A DNA stretch of 64,000 nucleotides, taken from Ligustrum vulgare. Lineage: Eukaryota; Streptophyta; Magnoliopsida; Lamiales; Oleaceae. The notes under the pieces are model-generated. The model searched no databases and was not told the DNA's origin. It saw only the letters and a list, made by a program, of their open reading frames with translations. The stretch is from NCBI GenBank assembly GCA_963555705.1, contig OY743174.1, forward strand, positions 54,396,234-54,460,233. Direction: 5' to 3'. The position numbers and the translations under genes were made by a program. Shown one piece after another: positions 21,539 through 33,685 of this stretch. Every line of letters begins with the position of its first letter. The first letter of the stretch is position 1.

Positions 21539-23048
21539 TAAATTTATTCGTAAATTAAATGGTAGTTTGGTCGATACAATTTTTTGTTTGATTAAATTTA
21601 TTCAAACAATTTATAATGGAATAGCGGGGAAAAAGAAGAAGTCAAAGACTAACATTTACATTTCTGTAATAGTTCGAAGCATGTTTGAATATTAATTCAG
21701 TTAAAGAATTCGAACTTATTAAAATTAACTTCAAGATCTTTTTGTGTGATCGAATCACCTTAGTTTTCAAACTCCAAAGTATGCATCATCTTGCACTCCA
21801 ATGATCCCAATCCCGATCACAATGGAAGGTGATTATTTTTCACAACCTAAATGCCTAATTTTGTGAGTTTTCAATTTTCATGTCAAAAATATGATTTAGG
21901 GACATTTCCAATTTATGTATATTTTCGCATACGAATTTTACTCTTGTTTTTACCATTGTGCTTCATCATGTTCTAATTAAGACAATAATGTGAAAGTTGT
22001 AGTGAGTTATAGGTTATGGGAGTTGTAGGTTTCAAACTGCTCCCACCAACCATTTGATATATGTAACGGTCATTCCACATGGGCTACCCACAACCCTATT
22101 TTCTAAATTAGAGTAGAACTCAGTGAATTCACGATAAGTTCCTTGTACCCAAAAAAAAAAAAAATGTTAAGAAGACATCAAAGTGATAAAAATGTAAGAA
22201 ATAGGGATAGGATCTTATATTATTTTTGTTAGAAGTTACAGCATGATCTAATTGAAAAATGAAGGGAATTTCTCCTCGATTACTTAATACTTTAAGGAGG
22301 CTAAATCTCTTGTATAATAGAATCGAGAACAATGTATTTTTCTAAGCCTAGAAAGTGGAGTAACCGAAATACAAGAAAAAAAAAATTGTAGAGCTAGTTT
22401 ATTTAGAAAATATAATCAAGCAACAGAAATAATAACCAGATATAGGTAGAAATAAATTTCTTCTATTTCTGTCAAGAAAAAATATTTCACAACCAGGACT
22501 CCTCTAGAAACTATTCAATGTATTATAAATAAATAGAATTTACCATCATTTAAACTGGCGTTATAACCCGTTATAATACTTTTAAGTTTTTATATATATA
22601 TATATACTAGAAAATAGAAAATGAAAAGCAAGTGAGGTCAATGAAGAAGACAATAATCAAAACTGTTTTGACAAAAAAGTAATGATGCAAGTTATAGAAA
22701 CAAAATTAGACCTTGGTATAGATTAAAATTAAATTTTTAATAGACTTTGATCGATTGATAAAAAAAATTATGAAATGTGAGGTTAAAACCCTTTAAAATA
22801 TATGTGATTAAAGTTAATTATTTAATTTTAACTTAACTTCAAATTAGATTTTTAGTGAAACCAAACGGGTTAGAGTACAATTCAATTATACACATGCACA
22901 AACCAAATAAACTTAAAAGAGTTTTGGAATATTAAAATGCATTAATAAAAATCCTTTAATTTCTCACGTTTCCTAAGAATTCGGATTATCTCAGGATTCA
23001 GCTGGAACAGTTGGCATGCATTGGACTAGCTCCCTTTCTCTATACTTT

Positions 23049-23058
23049 TTATATATAA
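23049..23058 (+). promoter_or_regulatory. Probable TATA box of WAT1 copy A
   Basis: TTTATATATAAT lies about 365 bp before the start codon, upstream of a CT-rich leader. The same element is at about 51150 in copy B. The surroundings are generally AT-rich, so the exact box is uncertain. Confidence 0.45.
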
Positions 23059-23181
23059 TATGATATATGATATATATCCGATAATATAGATACATTTGTG
23101 AACTTAGAGTTTTGATATCTATTTCCCTCTCGATTCTTCTCCTCTTTCCAAAGCAAGAACTGGGAAAGACTGATTATTTAT

Positions 23182-23425
23182 TTCGTTCTTGGTGTTCTTG
23201 GTAGACTTGTATATTTGCCATGGTGGATACTGGATTGAGAGTTTGACTGAAAAATCCTCTCTCTGTCTCTAGGGTTTTTGAGTTCTTCTTGGTAGATTTG
23301 AAATTTACTTTTCTGGGTTCTTGTTTTGATTGAAAATCATACTTCTCGATCTCGAGGCTTTTAAGTTTCTTCTTGGTAGATTTATTTACTTTTCTGGGTT
23401 GGGAATTTGATTGAAAATATGAAGA
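23182..23425 (+). repeat. Three tandem leader repeats ending in the WAT1 start codon
   Basis: Three diverged units of roughly 76-85 bp begin near 23182, 23258 and 23341. Each contains TTCTTGGTAGA, a T-rich part with TTTCTGGGTT or equivalent, and TTGATTGAAAAT or TTGACTGAAAAAT. In the third unit that last word runs directly into the ATG of the coding sequence (GAAAATATGAAG). Copy B has the same arrangement. Confidence 0.75.
23220..23246 (+). promoter_or_regulatory. Upstream ORF in the WAT1 leader
   Basis: GCCATGGTG gives a strong start context with G at -3 and +4. The frame encodes eight residues (MVDTGLRV) and stops at TGA, 170 bp before the main ATG, with no other ATG between. If this leader is in the mRNA it should reduce main-frame translation. 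It is unchanged in copy B. Confidence 0.5.
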
Positions 23426-25826
23426 TTTGCGATTCGTTACAAGGGTTGAAGCCAACTTTACTGATGTTGATGGTGCAAACAATATTTGCTGGAGTCAATA
23501 TAGTTTATAAACTGGCTGCCAACGATGGAATGAAGTTGCCCATTTTGGTGGGCTACAGATTCATGTTTGGCGCTGCTTTTATGGTTCCGGTTGCACTCTT
23601 GGTTGAAAGGTTCTAATGCATCTTTGTTTTGATTTTCAGATTTACAAAAAACAATATTTAATAAAATGTTAATTATCTAGGAGTTTTTATTTATTTAATT
23701 TTTTCGACCCTTCACAACTAGGGTTTATATGAATTCCTAGAAAAAAAAATTGTAAAATCCTAAAGCTAAAATGCATACACAAGAATTTCTTCTGAATCTT
23801 GAAATTTCTTGATAATATTTCAGGAAAAAGAGGCCTAACTTGACTTGGATGGTAGTCTTCCAAGCGTTTCTTTGTGGTTTATTCGGGTAAGGTTTTTTTT
23901 TTTTTTTTTTTTTCTTAAATAACTTATTAGATTATGATAGGGTTTTTTCAAAGATAAAAGATCAAGAATCCACGTTTTGATCGATAGAGAATTAAACGTA
24001 CCAAATTAAAAAGGACTCTCTTTAATGTAGTTGAAATTGCATTTTGTGTTGATATGATTAATTAGTAAGTATATTTGCTTTCATTGGCGAACCTAAGGTT
24101 TATGCATGATGGTCTAAGACGTTCTTTATGAGCATGATGACTTCTTTGGCGATCGTTGATAATTCAATCATATACTATATAAACTTTTCGTTATTTCAAC
24201 TTATATTGAAATAATTCATTATTATTGATTAATAAATTGATAGTAGTAATTATTGGACCGTGATTAAGGATTTAATTTTAATTGTAATTTAGAGCAATAA
24301 TCAGTATATTTTTCTTATTGCAGAGGGTCACTCGGCCAAAATCTTTACTTAAAAAGTATGGCAATGACTTCAGCAACTTTTGCTTCAGCCTTGACCAATC
24401 TTATTCCCGCCATAACATTTGTTATAGCCATAATCCTTAGGTAAAAATATACTTATACAGACTGCACTTTCTCATCAAAATATATAAAAGATTTTTATTA
24501 GTTCAAGAATTTAAATAAATGTATTATCCAGGCTAGAGAAATTGGGATTGAATACACGAGCTGGTATGGCAAAGGTGATTGGAACCCTAACCGGCATAGG
24601 TGGAGCGATGGTCCTCACATTTTACAAAGGTCTAGATATTAACATTTGGAACACAAACATAAACCTCCTCGAAACAACTTCCAAACATCATGCGATGAGT
24701 CCTACACAAAGTTACCACAGTGACACTGATCTTATATATGGTGCACTTCTATCCTTAGCCAGTTGTGTTTGTTATTCTCTCTGGCTGATTATTCAGGTGA
24801 CCTCTAAAACCCCTTTTTTTTTTTCGAACAACATAATTTTTTCTAGGATATCTTATGATTTTCTTGTTGGGGAATAGGCTAAGGCAGCCCAGCGGTATCC
24901 ATGTCCTTACTCTTTTACTGCGATGATGACCTTGTGGGCGTCGATTCAAGGTACCGGATATGCATTGTGTATAGAGAGAGATTGGATCCAGTGGAAGTTA
25001 GGATTGGACATTAGACTCCTCACAGTAGCTATTGCGGTAATATGTCTAATTTTCATGTGATTTTCCAATGCGTGACAGCAACAAGTTAAGCCTTGTTCTC
25101 ATTGAATTTGGGGTCTGAAAATCTAATTTATCGTTGTCCATTTTATTTTTATTTTTCAGGGCGTATTGGGTTCCGGAGTTATGTTCACACTAATCGCGTG
25201 GTGTGTGCGCATTAGAGGTCCACTCTTTGTATCAGTATTCAACCCTTTGATGCTTCTCCTGGTGGCTCTTGCTGGATCTTTATTCTTGGAAGAGAAACTA
25301 CACGTGGGAACGTACGTTTTTCTTTTTCTCTTTGATATCTCTTTGATACGTTTTGCGGATATTCGATCTTGTAAATGTTAAGCAAAGTGGAAAGGAAGAG
25401 AGCAAAAAGGGGTTAGGGTTTCATTGAAATTGGAAACTAGTTATAGTAATATCTATTCTGATATTGCATCAATGGACCTTCAATTCTTCATTGAAATTTT
25501 GTAGAGTGATGCTAAAAAAAACATCCAATATTGTGCATGGCAGGGTAATTGGAGCTGCATTGATTATAATTGGTCTGTACAGTGTACTGTGGGGAAAAGG
25601 CAAGGAAATCAAGAAGGTGGTCCAGTTGGTGCCTGAAAATGACGATCAATCTGGACGAGTCGAGATTGATATCCCATCTTCACCGCGAGCTGATAACCAT
25701 AGTCGTGGGAGAAAGGAGGCTGCAGAGAACAAAGAAGAAGAGAGAAGAGGTTTTTACTGGTTGATCAAGAGGTCTCTAAGGTTGGAAAGAACCAGTGTGA
25801 ATGAAGAAATTGTCTTCATGTATTAA
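23419..25826 (+). CDS. WAT1-related EamA-family membrane transporter, copy A (intact, seven exons)
   Basis: Exons 23419-23609, 23824-23886, 24324-24440, 24532-24796, 24878-25036, 25160-25311 and 25544-25826 join to 1230 nt, 409 residues plus stop. All introns are GT-AG and phases match. The protein starts MKICDSLQGLKPTLLMLMVQ and has two EamA repeats (about residues 10-150 and 185-320) with about ten hydrophobic segments. Recognisable blocks are VGYRFMFGAAFMVP, SLGQNLYLKSMAMTSATFA, NLIPAITFVIAIILRLEKL, VSVFNPLMLLLVALAGSLFL and GLYSVLWGKGKE. A charged tail of about 85 residues follows. WAT1 itself is a vacuolar auxin exporter and relatives carry auxin or amino acids (family knowledge); the substrate here cannot be read from sequence. 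Length and exon number fit plant WAT1-related (MtN21/UMAMIT) genes. It is the only host gene here without a visible lesion. Confidence 0.92.
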
Positions 25827-26459
25827 ATTATAAGTAGAAAGAAAGAAAGAAAGAAATGGTGAAGAAGTTATTAACTTATAAGTTTATCTTTTGAGCCATA
25901 TTTTTGTATGAGCTGAGGACATGTGAAGTATTGTGTAATGAAATGTTTTGCTGTGTATACATTCCTACAAATTTGCAGGGAAGCCATAGCTCATAAAACA
26001 AATTAGTCCCAGTGGAAACAAGTCAAATTATATTGATATTAAACTTCAATATAAACCACTTATTTCTTTTTCTTTTTTCAAGTCAAATAAAAAAATTACA
26101 TTCAACTTTGACATGTGAGATACATTTGTGTTGAATCGATATTGTAGAACTACTGAGTTAAAGGTAATAATAAACTGATCTCCTAGTGCGTACTAAGTTT
26201 GATTTTCAGATTTTGCATACTAGAGTGTAATATGATTGGATAGATATAAAGGTGGGTTATTATTTAATCTTTTTGGTCAAAGCGTGTTCAGAGCATAATA
26301 TCTTGATGTCATTCTCACCTTATTCCAACTTATCATCGATAATCTGTTCATCATTTCAAACTCAACGAGAACAACTAAACATGAGAGTTGAGTCCTTTTT
26401 TTGGCAATTATTTTTTGAACCAATTGCATCAAAATGTGTATGTCCTTTTATTTGTCTCG
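25827..26459. other. WAT1 copy A 3' region and spacer
   Basis: A GAAA repeat just after the stop codon, then a likely 3' UTR with AATGAAATG near 25937 as a possible poly(A) signal. The rest is AT-rich host DNA with no gene. The match to copy B stops at 25872, where an LTR element enters copy B. Confidence 0.5.
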
Positions 26460-27472
26460 CGCTACAAGAATTTGTGCCAACAGTGACGAACAAAAGTCAT
26501 CGTTTAATGCTCAAATATCGTTGCTATTAATCATTTGGAATCTATGCCAATAGTGACGACAAAAGTCGTCGCTTAATGCTCAAATATCATTGCTATTGAT
26601 CATTTGCAACGACAAAGTTATCGCAAGGGGTCATCCCTCTAGCTCTGTAGTTGAAGCTCAATAGAGACGACATTTATCGTCGCTATTGTGTCGACCAAAG
26701 CGATCACAATTAGCGACGACAAAGTCGTCCCTATTGACCTACAACGACGACTTTGAGATATGAACCCAACCCAATTTCAACCCGACCCAAATTACAACTT
26801 GACCGTCGACCCATGTATTGTGTTTAGTTTATAGGATATAATTCATAATGGTGCAGTATGGACTTGAACCCTTGATCTAAGGTAAAGGTTGAAGATTGAC
26901 TCAACCATTGGGGCAATTGAATACTTGTATTTTCATTAATATACATTAGTTAAGTAAAGAAATAATTGTTTTAACAAATATTAATTTAATAATAATTATA
27001 TAACAGAAAATTGGAAATGGTTATAAACCACATATAAAAAAAATAAGAATAATTTTTTTTAAAAGACTCAATAGGGACGATTGTGTTGTATCTATTGGTC
27101 GGATAAATAGAGTCGACAAAGAAAACCGTCTCTATTGGTCGGACCAATAGAGACGAAAAAGAAAGTTGTCTCTACTGATTGGAAAAATAGAGATGACAAA
27201 AATTGTCATCTCTATTGGTCCAATCAATAACGAAGACAAACGGGGACCAATAGCGATGACAAACGCCACGTTTGTCATCGTTATTGGTCGGACCAATAGA
27301 TACGACATTTTGTCGTATCTATTGGTCCGACCAATAGCGACAACTTTTGCTGTCGTCTCTATTGTTCCAATCAATAGAGACGACTTATTTTGTCATCTCT
27401 ATTAGTCAGACCTGTACCAGTAGCGATGACTCGTCGCTAATTTTCGTCGTTTTCGCTCCATTTTTTGTAGTG
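26460..27472. mobile_element. Non-autonomous CACTA-type transposon (1.0 kb)
   Basis: The left end CGCTACAAGAA and the right end, read inward on the other strand, CACTACAAAAA are inverted and flanked by a TCG target duplication (26457-26459 and 27473-27475). Subterminal regions are packed with direct and inverted copies of GACGAC and of CTATTGGTC/GACCAATAG, the kind of array to which CACTA transposases bind (family knowledge). No transposase is encoded. The centre (26780-27060) is AT-rich and unrelated. The first base pair of the left CAC has changed to CGC. Confidence 0.75.
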
Positions 27473-28529
27473 TCGTTTCAATTCTATTTTGATTCTTCAA
27501 CGTGGGCAACTTAACAAGCAAACAAGAATTTTATCTTCGATGGGCTATATTTGTGTAATTATATTTGTCACACGCCAAAGCAATCTATATTTGTTTGAAT
27601 TTTATCTCCGATTTTGCCTTTACTTTTACGCTGCATTTATAAACAACACATTTCCTCAAATCATTTTTTAATCAACACATTTTTTCAAATCCATATTTTA
27701 CGTTGAAATATCATATTCTTTATTTTTAAACAAAAAACTTTTACCAATCAGAGGATTAGTTACACCGTTTTAGTTAACAAATGAAGACGTGTCTACTTTT
27801 GTCTATTTTTTAAAAATCCCTTAACAAATTGATTATCGGATCTCACTGCATCCCGAAAGTTGAGTCCCACTTTAACTTGGTGGTTGTTAACACATAAAAA
27901 TACTCAATTCGGAGGCTCAATATAGAAGTCCAGCACATGAGAGCCCATCACAAATAACATGGAAATGTGGAGGGGTCTAGACGATTGAACAAATAGAGTG
28001 AGTCTATGCGATTGAGGGATTAAATAAGATATAAATAATGAAGAAGTTTCCACAGTTCACCCACGACCTAAGGTAACTTGACATTACTAGCGGTTATCAC
28101 AACATAAACAGTAGGTGAGATTATGGACAATTGATGCAATGTTGAGAACGTGGGCGATCCAAGTTCGATAATCATGGAAGTTACTTAGTGCAAGGAAGTA
28201 AAGGACAGTTATACAAAGAAGTGGATAGCAATTGGCTACGAAACCAAGGCGGTAAATTAGAAATTCAAACTAGTAGGCAGTTAGTAGAATTTATATATAT
28301 ATATTGTAGAATGTTAGACATTTAGAAGGACTAAAAAATCAAAATTCTTAAACAGAAACGTAATTTTATTATCTTAGATTTTATTAGAATTTCCTTAATT
28401 TAATATGTTTGCTTGCGCCACTAAGAAAGCATCTTGTAACTTAAGTTTTTCTAGTGTAAAACACCCATTTTTAGGATTTTATCTCAAGAGATTTGCACTT
28501 ACACTTTTATTTGACCCCTTTCTATTTAT
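27473..28529. other. Host spacer
   Basis: AT-rich non-coding DNA. No gene, no recognisable repeat beyond a short TA run near 28294. Confidence 0.5.
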
Positions 28530-29247
28530 TGTTGAGAAATCTCTTTCTCAAAGTGAAATATACGCTTGTAATGAAGTTGACATTAATAAGAAATCAAAGA
28601 ATCAAGATTATGAAGAAATAATTTGGAAGAACAATATCGGACTTAAATCGCATAGAATGCTATCCTAAAAGCTAAATTTGCGCCCTCTCGTAATGAGAAT
28701 GCTAAATGGCCTCCAAGCAAATTGCTTTCGCGGATTTCAAGTCTCAAACCAAGTATCAAATAGCAAAATTGATAAACTTGGAGAATAGGAACTAAAAGAG
28801 CAAATTTGGAAGATTCCAAGTATAAAAAGATCAAAAATTTGGGATGATAATCACAAGTGAGGTATGATGAAAAAAGGTGTATAAAACCATGAATTCTATA
28901 CCTATTTATAGAATTCTATCACCCCAATTCGTGATCTACACAACTCTTCATGAATGAGTGTAAGTTATTGTTGAAAAGGTGCATGAGAAAATCTGAAAAT
29001 TTTCTCCAATGGTCATTTTTTAATGACCACGCGATCCCGTGATGCCCCATTATTTGAATAGAGACAAATTTGTTCATCCACGCGATCGCTGGACCATCAA
29101 CCACGAGATCACGTGGTTCTCATTTTGGCCGGACTTCCAGGTCCGGTCCGGACCGGACCAATTGGTCCGTCCAGTTTGTATTTGGTCCGATTTTCGCACT
29201 TCTTGGATCAGTTCTCTATATTTTAGACCAGTTCTTGCACTTTTTCA

Positions 29248-29317
<70 letters not shown>

Positions 29318-29334
29318 AGCAACATTTCATAACA
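28530..29334 (-). repeat. 3' LTR of copia-1
   Basis: Minus-strand ends are TGTTATGAAAT and TCTCAACA, matching the LTRs at 52675-53412 and 61493-62154. At 805 bp it is longer than those because of a (TA)n run. It holds GC-rich palindromic words (GGTCCGGACC, GCGATCGC) in an AT-rich background. Confidence 0.85.
29252..29314. repeat. (TA)n expansion inside the copia-1 LTR
   Basis: A run of about 63 bp where the related LTRs have only a short CAAATATATAAAT segment, so it expanded after insertion. Confidence 0.95.
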
Positions 29335-29347
29335 ATCCCCCACTTAT
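29335..29347 (-). other. Polypurine tract of copia-1
   Basis: Minus strand AAGTGGGGGAT directly precedes the LTR; the same tract precedes the 3' LTR of the related element at 61493. Confidence 0.8.
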
Positions 29348-29892
29348 TCAAATATATAAACTCAACTTAGAATTATAAACGATGCCACACATAAAATAAG
29401 GTATCTTTCGATTTAACCTTGTATTAGTGCTAACATTGCAAAGTAATATCGAGATCCCAGGTAGCCTTGGTTTTGAACCAGTTATCCCTTATGACATTAT
29501 CAGCGATATCGCACTCATGAACATTCTTGCTCGATGCATTTCACACAATTTACTTTGGCGCGTTAATGACCTTGTTCCCATTCGAGTTCATGAACTTTTC
29601 AGAAAGTAACTCCAAAACTTTCCTTGAAGCGGTACCATTTCTAAGTTCATATAGGAGAAATTTTTATAGTGTCTTGGTAACTTTTAAAGACACTTGTACT
29701 AAGTACTGAATTTCTTTAAGATTTATTCAACCCTCCAAACAGTTACCCCAGCACTTACATCCTTAGAATATGACCTTTAAATTATTTTCTAAGTGCTGCA
29801 ACAATTCACTTATCGAATGACTTGTTGTTGCCCTTTGAACCCGTGAATTACTCATTTCGTAATGACAGATAGGGTTTCCGTCATTGGTGAAT

Positions 29893-31410
29893 TTATAATA
29901 GGAGTTTTAGCCCTATCCTACTCGATGTTTGTCCTACCAACTCTTTGGTAAGTGGTTTTGTGAATGGATCGGCCAAATTTTCACTTGACCTCACATAGGT
30001 AAGTGATATTATTCCATCATTTGTTAATTTTCTTCTGTAATCATGTCTAAGACTCATATGTCTAGACTTTCCATTGTAGACTTCGTTATAAGCTCTTACT
30101 AGAGTAGCTTGACTATTGCATAGTATAGATATTGAAGACTCATTCTTCGTATCTAGTGGAACTTTATAAAGAAGATCCTTAAGCCACTCTGCTTCCTTTC
30201 CAGTTTCGGCTAGTGCAACAAACTCGGATTCCATGGTGGAATGTGTAATCATTGTTTGTTTCTTTGATCTCCAAGAAATAGCACCACCTCCAAGTGTAAA
30301 CAACCATCCCGAGGTTGATTTATTTTCTCTAGCATTTGATAACCAACTCGCAACTGTATATCCTTCTAGTATAGCTGGAAACTTGGAATATTGAAGTCCA
30401 AGGTTTTTAGTTCTCTTTAAATAACCAAGAACTCTTCCAATTGTTTTCCAATGCTCAACACTTGGATTGCTAGTAAACCTACTAAGTTTACTCATGGCAA
30501 ATGCAATGTCCGGTCTTATGCATTGAACCGCATACATTAGACTCCCAATTGCACTTGCATATTCGAGTTGTCCAATAGCCATTTCAACATTCTTCACAAG
30601 TTTAATACTTGAATCAAATGGAGTATTTGCCTCTTTAATATTCAAATGTTTGAACTTTTCAATCACATTCTCAATATAATGTGATTGGGTTAATGCATAC
30701 CCCAACTCATTCTTGATCACTTTTATACCCAATATGGTATCCACTTGACCAAGATCTTTCATTTTGAATGTTGATGATAGAAACGTCTTCGTCTCTTTTA
30801 TGCCATCCATGTGATTACTTATAATCAACATGTCGTCCACATATAAGCACACAAATATTACATGTTTATCACAACTTTTGATACATAAATATTTATCTAC
30901 CACATTGTGTGAAAAATCAAAAGACATTATTGCATTATCAAATTTCTCATGCCATTTTTTAGGAGCTTGTTTTAAACCATATAGTGATTTAACAAGTTTA
31001 CAAACTTTATTTTCATTATCCAGAAGAATAAAACCTTTCGGTTGTTTCATGTAAACTTCTTCATCAAATTCTCCATTTAAAAATGCAGTCTTCACATCCA
31101 TTTGATGCACATGTAAATCAAATATAGAAGATAGTGCAAATAGAATTCTAATAGTAGTGATCCTAGCCATGGGTGCATAAGTGTCAAAATAATATATTCC
31201 TTCCTTTTGTCGAAAACCTTTAGCAACTAATCTTGCTTTATAGGTTTGGATCGAACAATCGCTATTGTATTTCCTTCGAAATACCCACTTGCAACCAATG
31301 AATTTTGATCCAGCCGGTAAATCAACAATCTTCCAAGTATTGTTGGATATTATAGAATCTATTTCATCATTGATAGAATCCTTCCAAAATGTGTTATCTC
31401 TAGAAGTCAT
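29893..31410 (-). CDS. Copia reverse transcriptase - RNase H, open but catalytically altered
   Basis: An uninterrupted frame of 505 codons from [14 protein letters not shown] to the pol C-terminus [15 protein letters not shown] motifs [35 protein letters not shown] and the catalytic LYVDDMLI are present. RNase H runs from about residue 370. Its first catalytic Asp, expected in GYTDAS, is Val (GYTVAS). A second, expected in CDSQA, is Asn (CNSQA); the Glu in MESEF remains. The related element at 60209-60930 keeps both Asp. RT may be competent but RNase H should not be. Upstream, an indel near 31480 puts the integrase in another frame. The first Met of this frame is probably internal to the original polyprotein. 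Confidence 0.85.
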   Translation of the reverse strand: MTSRDNTFWKDSINDEIDSIISNNTWKIVDLPAGSKFIGCKWVFRRKYNSDCSIQTYKARLVAKGFRQKEGIYYFDTYAPMARITTIRILFALSSIFDLHVHQMDVKTAFLNGEFDEEVYMKQPKGFILLDNENKVCKLVKSLYGLKQAPKKWHEKFDNAIMSFDFSHNVVDKYLCIKSCDKHVIFVCLYVDDMLIISNHMDGIKETKTFLSSTFKMKDLGQVDTILGIKVIKNELGYALTQSHYIENVIEKFKHLNIKEANTPFDSSIKLVKNVEMAIGQLEYASAIGSLMYAVQCIRPDIAFAMSKLSRFTSNPSVEHWKTIGRVLGYLKRTKNLGLQYSKFPAILEGYTVASWLSNARENKSTSGWLFTLGGGAISWRSKKQTMITHSTMESEFVALAETGKEAEWLKDLLYKVPLDTKNESSISILCNSQATLVRAYNEVYNGKSRHMSLRHDYRRKLTNDGIISLTYVRSSENLADPFTKPLTKELVGQTSSRIGLKLLL

Positions 31411-31469
31411 TGCTTCTTTATAGGTTTTAGGATCACTTTCAATTTGAAGAACATATGGAATTTTTCTTA

Positions 31470-31979
31470 CTATATCTTCCTTGCTTCAACAAAGTAAAAG
31501 GAAATTCTTTGATAATCAATCTCATCGTGTCCTAATACCTTCTCTTTTTGAGATTGCTTGCTTCTTCGAGGTTCACTAGTCTCAACTATATCTTGGGAAG
31601 ATGTTTCCAGTGATTTAGAAGTCGGAAATTCATTAAGAATTTCTATTGAATTTTGAGGAATATCATCAACGCTTAATGAATTCTCAAAAAATTTCACATC
31701 TCGTGATTCTATAATCACATTGGATATTAGATCAAGTAGCCTATATGCTTTAATATTTATAGCATATTCAACAAAGGCACTTTTGATCCCTCTTGGTCTT
31801 AGTTTTGTCCTACTAGGATTGATGTTTTTATAATAAGCCAAGCACCCCCACACTTTAAAATATCCAATGTTAGGCTTCCGACCTTTCCACAATTCATAAG
31901 GTGAAACTTTAAGTTTCTTGGAAGGAATTCTATTATGTATATGGCATGCGGTAAGTAATGCCTCTCTCCAAAAGTTATT
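31470..31979 (-). pseudogene. Copia-1 integrase C-terminal part, truncated
   Basis: Contains FWREALLTACHIHNRIPSKK, SPYELWKGRKPNIGYFKVWG and the variable linker through RRSKQSQKEKVLGHDEID, ending in a frameshift before the RT frame. The first residues are cut off by the gypsy LTR that begins at 31980. It matches the integrase tail at 56532 onward. Confidence 0.85.
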
Positions 31980-33641
31980 TGACACGCCCCGCCCCGAGTA
32001 ACATTAGTGGACCCGAAACGTGACGTGCGCCGATGATGGATACCAACTAAAAGTAGGACCCACCATCAAGGCTACTAAAAACTGCAACTTTAGTCAATTT
32101 ATTTTTAAGAAAATTTTGGCATTATCTCCTCTATAATATGGACTAACCAACCTGTAATTAATATACAGAATCCCAACAAACTCACCATAATTTCCATCAC
32201 AATAGAGATAAGCCAATTTCTCAAACTTTCAATCTAAAACCAACATAAACTGTACATATGGACGCAAAATACAAAGTGAGCCCCATATCTATCTACATGT
32301 GATGCACAAGTGCAATACAAAAATGAACATGCGTCCCAAAATAATGACTACATGCTCTATGAAATGAGTCATACTAGCTAACACTGTCGTGTGGATCTGA
32401 CTCCAAAATCAAAGGCTCACTCCAAAAGTTGCCCAGGAACTCAACTGCTACCTGATAAGAAAATCGTGGGAAAATATATGAGTTGATAGCTCAGTGAATG
32501 GAGAATTTCGAAAATAATTATACTTTCTCATTTATACATTTTTATCGAAAATCAACTTTACATCACTTAGTAATTCACATAATAACATGCAATCAAAGTC
32601 AAAATGTAAGACATTTTCTTAATGCTGATAAATATCAAACTCTATTCAAACTAATAACATAGAAATCACCATATCAATAAAATACTGTCTTCACATCTGT
32701 AATCTCTAGGTATGGCCGTACCATAACAAATCAACCAAAAATGTACCCTCTGATTAATTTGGTCATACATGTATAGACTGCCTCTCAGGCTAGTCTCAAA
32801 GACCTCTGATAATCAATTCTAGAACACAGCCATGACCGCCTCAGTGAACTATATCATATACGATCGACCGCCTCAGGGTAATATCATACCCGGTCAAGAC
32901 CACTCAGGTGCAGTATAGAACACGTCCAAGGCCGCCTCAGTGAACTAGAATAAGCATATAATCACGGGTACTTTTCTGGCCGATTTCAATTTCACATATT
33001 TATCTCACATTTCGTTGACTGCCATCACAAGTCTTACATTTCTTTCAACATATAATCGTTTCACAATTTTTCCAATTCCAAATCAATCTCATATTCTCAT
33101 AATATTTCACAATAATCACATAATTGAACATATAAATCAGATAATCACATTTTACGTAATTATATAAGCAATTTATCAATATTTGAAAATAATTGAATTT
33201 TTCCACTCACTGTCTATGTACGTGCAAACTAATTCGGCTGGTAAGCTGTCCCAACCGATTCGTTACCACCTGAAATTGATATAATATCTAAATCAATGAC
33301 TAACCATATCAACCACCTCAATAATTGATAAAGGCAATAATAAAATATAATCTTTTCATTTTTAGGTAAATTCCCTTTCGATAAATTAAATTTAAACTAA
33401 TAATCTAACAACCCTAAATTTGACAAAACTTTGAAATAAATAAATATCACTTACCTTTCAAAATCAACAAAAGCTTAATAGTATGTAAATGTGTTTGTGT
33501 GTGTATTGTGAAATGAAAAGAAGAAGTGGATATATATATATAATAGAAGCTGCTGCCTGACTCCTCCAATTTGTCCTATTTCCATATATATATATAAGGT
33601 TGACATCTTTGACTTTTCAACATATGAACTTGGTCATGACA
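31980..33641 (-). repeat. 3' LTR of the Tekay-like element
   Basis: Ends are TGTCATGACC and GGGGCGTGTCA on the minus strand, with terminal TGTCA/TGACA inverted repeats. The left end coincides with the break in the copia-1 integrase, and the right end abuts a polypurine tract (minus strand CTTTGAAGGAGGTGAGTT, about 33642-33660). Confidence 0.8.
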
Positions 33642-33685
33642 AAACTCACCTCCTTCAAAGAATTTCGTCCTTGAAATTCAATCTG

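Larger units (their letters stand above)
19932..23040. other. AT-rich spacer upstream of WAT1, copy A
   Basis: No gene. It contains diverged repeats of a TCACAAATT / GGTTATGATTTATTT word at about 20240-20545, a run of 13 G at about 20824-20836 (much shorter in copy B), a Harbinger-like MITE at 21325-21538 and a short TA run near 22591. Copy B has an extra stretch of about 170 bp near 50195-50370 not seen here. Confidence 0.55.
9812..25872 (+). repeat. Segmental duplication, copy A (about 16.1 kb)
   Basis: From TTACATGGAATTGACATT at 9812 to GAAGAAGTTATT ending at 25872 the sequence is nearly identical, in the same order and orientation, to 37594-63276 once the large copia insertion there is removed. 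Genes, pseudogenes, a copia relic, its SINE and a MITE all occur in both. The left edge of copy A is continuous with the rest of the RLT-like relic, so A sits in the ancestral left context. The right edge is only apparent: copy B is interrupted there by an LTR element. Confidence 0.95.
28530..31979 (-). mobile_element. Ty1/copia element, 3' half, minus strand (copia-1)
   Basis: In minus-strand order: integrase C-terminus, reverse transcriptase and RNase H, untranslated tail, polypurine tract and 3' LTR. It is the same family as the element at 52675-62154: LTR ends, polypurine tract and protein sequences match. The 5' half is missing because a gypsy LTR begins at 31980 within the integrase and the far side of that gypsy element is itself truncated. 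Confidence 0.9.

Noticed and set aside
23174..23482. 102-codon minus-strand ORF with repeated RKVNxKSTKK text
   Set aside because: It is the reverse complement of the tandemly repeated WAT1 leader; the peptide repeats reflect the DNA repeats.
27132..27405. Overlapping ORFs on both strands with repeated IGPI/RTNRYD text
   Set aside because: Translations of the CACTA subterminal repeat array, not a protein.
29039..29332. ORFs ending in long alternating Ile-Tyr
   Set aside because: Read-through of the (TA)n run within the copia-1 LTR.
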